Source: CBDEGU01 sp965238045 (GTDB taxonomy: Bacteria; Acidobacteriota; Terriglobia; Bryobacterales; UBA6623). From it: a stretch of DNA of 64,000 nt. Shown one piece after another: positions 7,969 to 15,799 of this stretch (positions within the stretch are counted from its first letter, which is position 1; each line of letters starts with the position of its first letter). The stretch lies in NCBI GenBank assembly GCA_965238045.1, contig CBDEGU010000011.1, positions 62,001-126,000 on the forward strand, written 5' to 3'. Position numbers and translations under genes: made by a program. The notes under the pieces are model-generated. The model searched no databases. It was not told the DNA's origin and was given only the letters and a program-made list of their open reading frames with translations.

Positions 7969-8325
7969 ATGATACGCCCGGTCCGAAAGAAGCGATCCGC
8001 CCCGCCGTCGAGCGAGGGCCGCGAATTCCTAAAGACGACATTGAACTTGGATCTATCGTTTGTTACCCCGACCAAAGGTGACCTGCGGGTACTACCTGTC
8101 GCGGAAGTAATCGTGAAATCCTATAGCAGTAAGGCCTGTGACGGGACGGAAGCTCCCTGCATCACGGCACAAGCTATTACGCCCGACGAGTTCGACTATC
8201 AAATAAACCGCCTCGTGGCGGAACTGGAGGCAATCAGAAAAGAGGGACACCGGCTATTCAAACGCCATGAATCCACTCCTAAGCGCAAGCGGAAACCAAA
8301 GGCAGGAGCCGCCGAAGAGCGATAG
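7969..8325 (+). CDS. small hypothetical protein
   Basis: 118 residues, not recognised. The start is well supported by GAGGAG 8 nt upstream of ATG 7969. Both ends are basic (MIRPVRKKRS and KRKRKPKAGAAEER); the middle (FLKTTLNLDLSFVTPTKGDL, ITPDEFDYQINRLVAELEAI) looks like a beta segment followed by a helix. It diverges from the recombinase and may be cargo of the same element. DNA binding is possible from the charge but not shown. Confidence 0.6.
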   Translation: MIRPVRKKRSAPPSSEGREFLKTTLNLDLSFVTPTKGDLRVLPVAEVIVKSYSSKACDGTEAPCITAQAITPDEFDYQINRLVAELEAIRKEGHRLFKRHESTPKRKRKPKAGAAEER

Positions 8326-8459
8326 CCATGCCCGTGTTAGGCGACCCATCGTTCCCGATCAGCCGCCCGGAGTGCGGTCGGCATCAGCTTTTGCTGTCGT
8401 CGATCAACTCGTCCAGGTCCCGCCTAGCGTCCCGCGCGCCCCTGTGGTACAAAGGAAGC

Positions 8460-8493
8460 GGCCCCAGCCGGTGATATCACACCGACCGGGGCC
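8460..8493. terminator. hairpin between convergent genes
   Basis: GGCCCC...GGGGCC outer stem with inner CCGGTG / CACaCCG arms around ATAT. It lies between the end of the small gene at 8325 and the end of the Sel1 gene at 8698, so it may serve as a bidirectional terminator. There is no T-run. The rest of 8326-8697 shows no gene. Confidence 0.5.
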
Positions 8494-8697
8494 TAACCAG
8501 CCACACGATACTCGGTCGGATGTCGTATGGACGGTTGAAAGCCATCGTACCAACCCCCATCCATCGAATGCACCCAGCGTGCGTCTAGCGAGGCGTGGCG
8601 GCCCTCCTGTGGCTCCCGAGCTTTGCGCTCCGGCGGATGGCCAGCGCGAGTACGGCCCGCTTCGGCTCGTCGTTCGACAGGCCCGGCAAAGTTACTT

Positions 8698-9906
8698 CTA
8701 CTGGTCTTTCAACTCTTCCCACGTCTTCGGCTTCCACTCGCGCGCCAACCGTTGGGCTTCGGCTAGCTCTTTGGTCGTCAACTTTTTCGCTGCTAGTTGC
8801 CGAGCTTCGAAATACGCGCTCCTCAATTCCCCTCGGCTCATCTCGTTCCACTCGCCAGGCTCGATGAAACCACCGTCCGACTCGCCGCCACTCAGTCCGG
8901 ATGCTGCAAGGTTAAGCCAGATATGTCCACTCGTGTGGTCAGTCTTGGCACCTTTTCCTACCATATACATCTTCCCGAGTCTGTGCTGCGCATGCACATT
9001 ACCCATTTCTGCTGCCTGTCGGTAGTAGTTGAACGCCGTTCCATAATCTCGTTCGACGCCCAGACCAATTTCATAGATCTCTCCCAAGGCTTCGAGGGCG
9101 TCCACGTTCTTCTCGCATTTCAATAGCCATCTGCGAGCCTCGGCATAATCCTGCGGCACACCATGCCCCGTCAAATAGCGAAGCCCGAGAGAGTACTGTG
9201 CTGCATCGTAGTCTTGTTCGGCAGCCTTGCGAAGCCACATAACACCTTGAACGTTGTTCTGCGACACGCCTTCTCCGTCAAGCAAACGACGCCCTAGCAT
9301 CCACTGGGCGTCTGGGAGACCTTGATCAGCGGCTGCTCTATACCACCTGATGGCCTGTTTGTCGCTCTGCGTAACCCCCTTGCCTTCGGCGTAGAGAAAT
9401 GCCAGGAACGAAAGAGCATCTCCGCTCCGTGCGGCCTGCTCGAACCATGTCGCCGCAGTTGGGTAATCCTGCTCAACACCCCATCCACGCGCATACAGTT
9501 CGCCGAGCTGGAGCTGGGCGTCGCTGTCATTAAAGAAGGCTTTGACCCTGAGCTGGATCTTCATCGAGCGCAGGTCTGATGTACCCGTTGTGTCGCCTCT
9601 GTTGGCAGCCTTCGAGAACCACTCTGCGGCGGAAGAGTAATGCCCCTCTGCTTTGTAGTGCTTCCCAAGACGCGACATGGCCATCACGAGGCCTTGCTCG
9701 GCCGCCAAACCGAACCACTTCATCGCTGTGGCGTCGTCCTTCGGGACGCCCCGGCCGTCGATGTACATCACACCGAGGGCAAACTGGGCGTCGGCGTTAC
9801 CTTGCTCGGCGGAGTGGATGAGATCGTCAAGCGCCGAGATTCCCTGTTGCTGACCCCAAGCCGTTAGCGAGCAAAGTAGGCAGACAACCGCGAGCGCGAT
9901 CTTCAT
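8698..9906 (-). CDS. exported Sel1-like (TPR-like) repeat protein
   Basis: 402 residues from ATG 9906, chosen because it opens a clear signal peptide (MKIALAVVCLLCSLTAWGQ). Many 36-residue Sel1 units follow, for example DAQFALGVMYIDGRGVPKDD, DAQLQLGELYARGWGVEQDY, DAQWMLGRRLLDGEGVSQNN and HAQHRLGKMYMVGKGAKTD. Sel1 solenoids mediate protein-protein contacts; after export this one may scaffold envelope complexes. The C-terminus (LAEAQRLAREWKPKTWEEL) is the usual helical cap. It stands alone with no obvious operon partner. Confidence 0.88.
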   Translation of the reverse strand: MKIALAVVCLLCSLTAWGQQQGISALDDLIHSAEQGNADAQFALGVMYIDGRGVPKDDATAMKWFGLAAEQGLVMAMSRLGKHYKAEGHYSSAAEWFSKAANRGDTTGTSDLRSMKIQLRVKAFFNDSDAQLQLGELYARGWGVEQDYPTAATWFEQAARSGDALSFLAFLYAEGKGVTQSDKQAIRWYRAAADQGLPDAQWMLGRRLLDGEGVSQNNVQGVMWLRKAAEQDYDAAQYSLGLRYLTGHGVPQDYAEARRWLLKCEKNVDALEALGEIYEIGLGVERDYGTAFNYYRQAAEMGNVHAQHRLGKMYMVGKGAKTDHTSGHIWLNLAASGLSGGESDGGFIEPGEWNEMSRGELRSAYFEARQLAAKKLTTKELAEAQRLAREWKPKTWEELKDQ

Positions 9907-10153
9907 GACGACGATTGTACTCCGACCGCGAACGCGCACGCTATCGAAAGCCGAGAGCGGCAAGCAAGCGCGAAGCACAGCGTCCCCAGGCGGCCATTAG
10001 GGCGGCACGGGTGCTCCGAATATTGCTACGGCCGCCCGAGCAACGATAGCCAGCCACCGGGGGCGGGCTGTGGTCTCCGCCTGCCTGGCTGGCCGCTCTC
10101 ACAACTCCTTCACATCCGGGAGCCGCTGCCGGTCTCGCCACCTGTGAACCAGC

Positions 10154-10348
10154 TTGCGCCCGAAGTGTAAACACGAAACCAGGGAGCATTACGAACACCT
10201 CAAGTCCGGCCCGAGGCTCGTTTGCCCCGCCTGCGAAGTCGCTTTCACGTGCGACGGGGAAAAGCTCGACAAGGCAACCCGGTTGATTGGGGAAAATCTA
10301 CGGGAGAGGATCAGCGAGAGCCTCAAGATAGTAGCTCGCGGCGAGTAG
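10154..10348 (+). CDS. possible small zinc-ribbon-like protein
   Basis: 64 residues from a TTG start. CKH near the start plus CPAC and a further Cys (VCPACEVAFTC) could bind zinc; the rest is helical (DKATRLIGENLRERISESL). The start codon is weak and no clear ribosome site is seen, so it may be a fragment. It lies 52 bp before the IS1182-family insertion. Confidence 0.35.
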   Translation: MRPKCKHETREHYEHLKSGPRLVCPACEVAFTCDGEKLDKATRLIGENLRERISESLKIVARGE

Positions 10349-10400
10349 CCCCGGCCACAAGGTCAAGCGGGCCCAAGAACGCTAGCTATGCCGCCCCTAG

Positions 10401-11973
10401 GAGCCTGTCCGAGTATTGGTCATTTTCTTCTTTGAGAAAAAACACAAGTGGGCGATAATGGTTTATGGGAAAAACTTACCGCCCCTACCTTCCCGAGCAA
10501 GAACTGCTGCTGCCTCCTAGTTTGCGCGATTGGCTGCCGGAAAGCCACCTCGTCTACTTCGTCAGCGACGTGGTCGATCAACTGGATTTGTCGGCGATCG
10601 AGAAGGTCTATGAAAAGGAGTGGCGCGGCCAGCCGCCTTACCATCCGCGGCTGATGGTGAAGCTGCTGCTCTACGGCTACTGCCTGGGGGTGCGTTCCTC
10701 GCGCAAGATCGCCGAGCGTCTGGTCGAGGACGTGCCTTTTCGGGTGTTGGCGGCCGGCAATCAGCCCGACTTCCGCACGATTTCCGACTTTCGCAAGATC
10801 CACCTGGAAGCGCTGCACCAGCTGTTCGAGCAGGTGTTGCGGCTGGCGCTGGAAGCCGGGGCGATGAAGCTGGGTCGGGTGGCGCTGGACGGCACGAAGA
10901 TGAAAGCCAACGCCTCCAAGCACAAGGCCATGAGTTGGGGGCGGATGAAGCAAACCGAGCAGCAGATTGCCGCCGAGGTCCAACAGATGCTGACCGAAGC
11001 GGAGAGGGCCGATGCCGCCGAGGACGCCCGCTACGGGCCTGAGCAGACGGGCCAGGAGCTGCCCGAGGAGTTGCAGCGCCGCCAGACGCGGCTGGAAAAG
11101 ATTCGGCAAGCCCAGAGAGCCCTAAAACAAAGGGCGCGCGACAAAGCGGCCGCCCAAGACCACTCAGCCGACGACGTCCGCAAAGCGAAGCCGCGCGACA
11201 AGGATCAGTACAACTTCAGCGATCCGGAATCGCGCATCATGAAAGGCGGCGACGGGTTCTTGCAGGCCTACAACGCGCAGGCGGCGGTGGAGGGGGTCTG
11301 TCAGTTGATCGTGGGGCAGACGGTGACGCAGGCGGCGAACGACAAACAACAACTGCAGCCGCTGCTCGAAGCGGTCGAGCAGCAGGCGGGGCAGCGGCCA
11401 CAACAAGTGTTGGCCGACAGCGGCTATTGTTCGGAGCAGAATCTGCAATCTTTGGAATCGGCCGCCGCGCCGGAGAACAAGATTGAGGCTTACATCGCCA
11501 CGAAGAAAGACAAGCACGGGGAGCGGCCACCGCCAGCGAAGCGCGGACCCTTGCGGCGGGGAGCAACGCGGCTGGAGCGGATGAAACGCAAATTGCAGAC
11601 GCGGGCTGGAGCGAAGGTTTACGCCCAACGCAAGGGGATCGTCGAGCCGGTGTTTGGTCAGATCAAACAGGGGCGCGGGATGCGAGGGTTTCTCTTGCGC
11701 GGGTTGGAGAAGGTGCGCGGCGAATGGGCGTTGATTTGCCTGACGCACAACATATTGAAGATGCACACCCTCTGCCATGGATAGCAAGAAGGAAATGCGG
11801 TTCGAAGAGTTCGCGGAGGCTTCTGCGGGGCGCGAGAAACTGCTGCCAGGCGGTGTTTGTCCATCCCGCCCGACTTCGACCGCCCGAGCCCTGCCTTTGC
11901 CGAACGAGTAAATCTCCCGCCGGAAATTCAACCCAGCACCAAAACCGTGCCAAGCTGATACTCGGACGGACTC
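10401..11973 (+). mobile_element. IS1182-family insertion sequence
   Basis: 1,573 bp bounded by imperfect inverted ends GAGCCTGTCCGAGTATTGG at 10401 and, on the minus strand from 11973, GAGTCCGTCCGAGTATCAG. CTAG flanks both ends (10397-10400 and 11974-11977), either as a 4-bp target duplication or as part of the terminal repeat. One transposase gene fills it. The right end coincides with the 3' break of the gene at 11974-12669. Confidence 0.88.
10465..11784 (+). CDS. IS1182-family transposase
   Basis: 439 residues, full length for the family. The N-terminal DUF772-type region (YLPEQELLLPPSLRDWLPE, HPRLMVKLLLYGYCLGVRSS, NQPDFRTISDFRKIHLEAL) precedes a coiled, charged linker and a DDE core: VALDGTKMKANAS with the first Asp, VLADSGYCSEQN with the second, and GIVEPVFGQIKQGRGM with the Glu. 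It probably moves the flanking element by cut-and-paste. No inactivating change is visible. Confidence 0.92.
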   Translation: MGKTYRPYLPEQELLLPPSLRDWLPESHLVYFVSDVVDQLDLSAIEKVYEKEWRGQPPYHPRLMVKLLLYGYCLGVRSSRKIAERLVEDVPFRVLAAGNQPDFRTISDFRKIHLEALHQLFEQVLRLALEAGAMKLGRVALDGTKMKANASKHKAMSWGRMKQTEQQIAAEVQQMLTEAERADAAEDARYGPEQTGQELPEELQRRQTRLEKIRQAQRALKQRARDKAAAQDHSADDVRKAKPRDKDQYNFSDPESRIMKGGDGFLQAYNAQAAVEGVCQLIVGQTVTQAANDKQQLQPLLEAVEQQAGQRPQQVLADSGYCSEQNLQSLESAAAPENKIEAYIATKKDKHGERPPPAKRGPLRRGATRLERMKRKLQTRAGAKVYAQRKGIVEPVFGQIKQGRGMRGFLLRGLEKVRGEWALICLTHNILKMHTLCHG

Positions 11974-12669
11974 CTAGTCTACGACCGTGCCTGCTACGGT
12001 CACGCCTTTCCTGAACCCGATGGGAACGACCACGTCCCGAAGTGGCGCACCCCGGCAATCCAGTGCTGACGAAAAGGCGGGGAGGAATTCGTCCTTCAAC
12101 ACCTCGAGAACAAACCGCCCTGTGGACCTGACAATAGGCAAGTAGAAGTGGCCTGCCGCATCTGTTTGCACTCCGCCGCTCTCACCGGCTCGGCCTGAGC
12201 TTCCTTGGCCCGGATAGGCAATGTAGACCGTCGCGCCCGCCACCGGCTGGCCAGTTGCGTCGACAATCGTGCCGCTAACCGGCACCTGTGGAGCAAGTTC
12301 AAAATCAACAGTGAAACGATCCTGACCCGGGCGGGCTTCGAACCACTTTCCAACCGAGACGTGGTCGTCGGCCCAAGCGGCAATGCTGCCGCGGCTAGAG
12401 TCGGCCCGAAGGTTCATTTCGACGCGGTAGCGACCCTGGGAGTCGGTGGACGCTCCGTCACCGTGAGCGACGAGCGATGAGGCCGAATCTGGACTGATAC
12501 GGACAAAATCCGTCCAGTTCACGTGGCCCTCGAGGGGCGCCCCTGTGCCTGCCTGCCTTATTTGACCCTCGACAACAACGACGCGCAAGTCTGTCTGTGC
12601 CGCCGCCGAACCCGCTCCGGCAGCCGCGAGCAGGCCCACAAGAGCCGCCAGCTTGCGCCCGAGTTTCAC
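11974..12669 (-). pseudogene. exported carboxypeptidase-regulatory-domain protein truncated by the IS
   Basis: The start is the GTG at 12669, which has GAGGAGG 8 nt upstream (12678-12684) and opens a signal peptide (VKLGRKLAALVGLLAAAGAG). Two beta-sandwich carboxypeptidase-regulatory-like modules follow (VVVEGQIRQAGTGAPLEGHV; VSGTIVDATGQPVAGATVYI, plus QTDAAGHFYLPIV). A third module begins with VTVAGTVVD and stops at once at a TAG made by CTAG at the IS boundary. Family members continue for hundreds of residues, so the 3' part is missing. No matching remainder is seen beyond the left end of the IS, so sequence was probably lost. Confidence 0.75.
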
Positions 12670-12909
12670 AGTAAGAACCTCCTCAATGGAATCAGTAACT
12701 ACAGTCATATTACTCCGGGGCACTACTGTCCAGTTAGCGGGCTAGCGACAAGCGCCAACTCACCGCATTAGGAGCTGTTAGGATCGATTTTTCCTTGCCG
12801 CGATTTGAACGGTGAGATCCAAAATCGCGGCTTCGGAGACGAATGACGATGGTGCATGAACCCACTGCTGTCCTGATTAGACCGCTACTCCGGCGAGTAA
12901 CAGTTGGCG

Positions 12910-13458
12910 CTAGGGCTGGTCTTGACTGCCCGGTGGAGGGTGAAACGGTTCGTCCAGCCAGGTGAACAACTCGCGGTGCACAAACAACTGCTGCCGCAAC
13001 AGAGCGACCCGACTGGACGGGCTCCAACCTCAGCGCGCCCGCGGCTTTAAGTACCGCGGCAGCAAGATCGCGATCAGCGCCGTCCAGATCTGGATCTTCA
13101 GGCCGTTCGCCGAGGCCCCACGAAGATCTTCACCCGCGGGTTCTGCTTGAGAGCCTTGAAAAACAGCTCCACTTGCCAGCGCTTCCTGCAAATGGCGGCG
13201 ATCTTCGTGGCCGCAAACCTCAGATGATTCGTCAAAAACACCAGCGTGCGTTCTTGCCCGGCGTCGAAGGATTCGATGCGGCGGAACACCGCCGACGAGC
13301 CGCTGGCGGCCAAGGAGGGGAAGAAGATCACCTCGTCGTAGCGCACCGCTCCGGCACGGCTGGGCAACTCCCGCCGCTCGAGAACCTCGTAGGCGGCTCC
13401 CTTTCTCAATCATGGGAAAATATTTCTCGACACCTCTCTGCCGTTGACGCCTTTTCGT
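12910..13458 (-). pseudogene. IS4-family transposase, C-terminal remnant
   Basis: Minus-strand reading gives KGAAYEVLERRELPSRAG, DAGQERTLVFLTNHLRFAAT and RKRWQVELFFKALKQN, the IS4 catalytic Glu region (Y/R-x2-R-x3-E-x6-K pattern). A one-base deletion near 13122 shifts the frame to NGLKIQIWTALIAILLPRYL, an in-frame TGA at 13030-13032 follows, and reading continues to ALLRQQLFVHRELFTWLDEP and a stop at 12910. The N-terminal half is gone: IS5-family DNA abuts at 13459. The stretch 12724-12909 shows no gene and may include the IS4 end. Confidence 0.7.
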
Positions 13459-14571
13459 GGCGTTGGTGCATGAATCGGTGTAAGCGAGCACGCTAGCGGC
13501 GGGGGTGGGGTCCAGTCCATCATAGAGATCGGGGGTAACGTCATGGTCGCAGCGAAGTCGAGCCGAGTCAACCGCCAGTATAAGAAGAAGTACAGAATCC
13601 GGAACTGGAGGGAGTACGAGCGTGGCCTCAGGAGCCGCGGCGACGTCACGATCTGGCTGAGCGAGGATGCAATTGCCGCGTGGGTACCACCGAAGAACGG
13701 TCTTCGCGGAGGCCAGCGGCGGTACTCGAACCTCGCGGTCCGGACCGCGTTGACGCTGCGGGTCGTCTTCAGCCTGCCGCTCCGCCAGACCGAGGGGTTC
13801 CTGGACTCGCTGCTCCGCTTGATGGGCCTCAACCTCAAGGCCCCGGACCACACCACACTCTCGCGCCGGAACCAAATCGTTGCGGTGCCGCCCCTGACCC
13901 GATCCTATGACGGCCCGATCGACTTGATCGTCGATTCCACAGGGCTGAAGATTCTGGGTTGCGGCGAATGGAACGCGCACAAGCACAAGGCATCAAAGAA
14001 ACGCCGGGATTGGCGGAAGCTGCACATCGGGGTGGATGCCGAGGGGTTCATTGTGGCGGCCGAACTCACAGCGAGCAGCCGGGACGACGCCTCCACACTC
14101 CCTGCTCTTCTCGACACAATCGAGGTTCCCAGCCGGCGTTTCACCGCAGACGGAGCCTACGACCACAGGTCAGTCTACGATCAACTCAGCGCGGCCGGTA
14201 CAGAGAACGTCGTGATTGTGATTCCCCCTCGTCGCTCCGCGGTGTCGGCGGGGCCAACGGACGGCCCCTGGGCGCAGCGTGACACGGCTCTTGAGAGGAT
14301 TCGCCAGGTCGGGCGACGAGAGTGGCAGAAGGAGTCGGGCTACCGACAGCAGGCGCGCGTTGAAAACAGCTTCTTCCGATACAAGTCCGTGCTCGGAGGC
14401 GGATTGAAGGCGAGGCACGGCAAGGCACAAAGGAGAGAAGTTGCGATCGGGTGTCACATCCTCAACCGGATGGCCGAGCTGGGTAGGCCGAAATCCTGCG
14501 CTGTGGTGTCCTGAACGAGAAGTTGGAAAAGCGCCCCCACTCGCGCCGCAGTTGAATCATGCAACAGCGCC
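13459..14571 (+). mobile_element. IS5-family insertion sequence, copy 1 (complete)
   Basis: Ends are GGCGTTGGTGCATGAATC at 13459 and, on the minus strand from 14571, GGCGCTGTTGCATGATTC (15 of 18 identical), giving 1,113 bp. It carries one full transposase gene. A truncated inverted copy lies at 15021-15791. No target duplication was identified; it sits in the IS4 remnant on its left and next to the primase relic on its right. Confidence 0.85.
13543..14514 (+). CDS. IS5-family transposase
   Basis: 323 residues. The N-terminal region (IRNWREYERGLRSRGDVTIW, RYSNLAVRTALTLRVVFSLP, LRQTEGFLDSLLRLM) and the DDE core (PIDLIVDSTGLKILG, RRFTADGAYDHRSVYD, RQQARVENSFFRYKSVLGGG) are typical of IS5-group transposases, and all three acidic residues are present. 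The start ATG is preceded by GGGGGTAAC. This is the intact member of the pair and could mobilise the truncated copy. Confidence 0.92.
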   Translation: MVAAKSSRVNRQYKKKYRIRNWREYERGLRSRGDVTIWLSEDAIAAWVPPKNGLRGGQRRYSNLAVRTALTLRVVFSLPLRQTEGFLDSLLRLMGLNLKAPDHTTLSRRNQIVAVPPLTRSYDGPIDLIVDSTGLKILGCGEWNAHKHKASKKRRDWRKLHIGVDAEGFIVAAELTASSRDDASTLPALLDTIEVPSRRFTADGAYDHRSVYDQLSAAGTENVVIVIPPRRSAVSAGPTDGPWAQRDTALERIRQVGRREWQKESGYRQQARVENSFFRYKSVLGGGLKARHGKAQRREVAIGCHILNRMAELGRPKSCAVVS

Positions 14572-14604
14572 CATTGGGGCTGCAATCGTCCGTACTCTCT
14601 CAGC

Positions 14605-15020
14605 GAGCTAGCAGAGCCTATCCCAAGGGGCTGGCGCTTGCCGGTCAAGCCGACCACGGAAGCGGGCCGGAATTGCGCTCTGTTCGTGGCGCTGATGAAG
14701 TGGGCGGGATCACCGGCGAACATCGGGCGCGAAGTGGTGGCCGTGGCGCGGGCCACGAATGACGGCCTGGCCGTGCCGCTGGGAGATAGCGAAGTGGCCG
14801 GACTCGCTAAGAGCGTCGAGCGCTAGCGGCGATCCTGGATCGCCAAGGGCCGCTTCTACACCGAGGCCGAGCGCGAAGCGTGGGGCCGTGTCTTGGGGGT
14901 TCGCGGTGGCCCTGCCAGCGGTGCTAGTAGGCGCAAGGGCACGGCTGGCCGCGATCAACTGATGTTGGGGGGTGGATCAATGGGCAAGAGATTGACACAA
15001 GCGCAGATAGCGGCTCTCCA
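14605..15020 (+). pseudogene. relic resembling the C-terminus of a plasmid replication primase (PriCT-like)
   Basis: One frame reads PVKPTTEAGRNCALFVALMK, WAGSPANIGREVVAVARATN and DGLAVPLGDSEVAGLAKSVE, then an in-frame TAG at 14824, then RRSWIAKGRFYTEAEREAWG, a Gly/Arg-rich stretch and MGKRLTQAQIAALHG, where IS5 copy 2 begins. The order (helical PriCT-like unit with N.ALF.AL..WA, then PL...EV..LAKSV..W...WIAKGRF, then a basic linker and HTH start) is what I know from Rep/primase proteins of plasmids. TAG probably replaced the TGG of that W. Neither end is intact. Assignment is from motif order only. Confidence 0.5.
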
Positions 15021-15704
15021 CGGAATCACAATCACGACGTTCTCTGTACCGGCCGCGCTGAGTTGATCGTAGACTGACCTGTGGTCGTAGGCTCCGTCCG
15101 CCGTGAAATGCCGGATGGGAACCTCGATTGTGTCGAGAAGAGCAGGGAGTGTGGAGGCGTCGTCCCGGCTGCTCGCTGTGAGTTCGGCCGCCACAATGAA
15201 CCCCTCGGCATCCACCCCGATGTGCAGCTTCCGCCAATCCCGGCGTTTCTTTGATGCCTTGTGCTTGTGCGCGTTCCATTCGCCGCAACCCAGAATCTTC
15301 AGCCCTGTGGAATCGACGATCAAGTCGATCGGGCCGTCGTAGGATCGGGTCAGGGGCGGCACCGCAACGATTTGGTTCCGGCGCGAGAGTGTGGTGTGGT
15401 CCGGGGCCTTGAGGTTGAGGCCCATCAAGCGGAGCAGCGAGTCCAGGAACCCCTCGGTCTGGCGGAGCGGCAGGCTGAAGACGACCCGCAGGGTCAACGC
15501 GGTCCGGACCGCGAGGTTCGAGTACCGCCGCTGGCCTCCGCGAAGACCGTTCTTCGGTGGTACCCACGCGGCAATTGCATCCTCGCTCAGCCAGATCGTG
15601 ACGTCGCCGCGGCTCCTGAGGCCACGCTCGTACTCCCTCCAGTTCCGGATTCTGTACTTCTTCTTGTACTGGCGGTTGACTCGGCTCGACTTCGCTGCGA
15701 CCAT
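15021..15704 (-). pseudogene. truncated IS5-family transposase
   Basis: Retains the first about 228 residues, including both catalytic Asp regions (LIVDSTGLKILG, FTADGAYDHRSVYD), but lacks the Glu-containing segment (RVENSFFRYKSV in copy 1). The frame runs on for about 20 foreign residues to a stop at 14955. It is catalytically dead but could act as an inhibitor or a DNA-binding fragment. Confidence 0.85.
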
Positions 15705-15791
15705 GACGTTACCCCCCCCGATCTCTATGATGGACTGGACCCCACCCCCGCCGCTAGCGTGCTCGCTTACACCGATTCATGCACCAACGCC
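15021..15791 (-). mobile_element. IS5-family insertion sequence, copy 2 (3'-truncated, inverted)
   Basis: Nearly identical to 13459-14229 of copy 1 but in reverse orientation, from its 5' end at 15791 to a sharp break at 15020/15021 inside the transposase gene. Differences include a 3-nt change in the G-run before the start codon and two residues (PIRHFTADG instead of PSRRFTADG). The pair forms an inverted repeat of about 770 bp around 14230-15020. Its 5' end lies 8 bp upstream of the start codon of the sulfatase-like gene. Confidence 0.88.
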
Positions 15792-15799
15792 GGAAGCCT

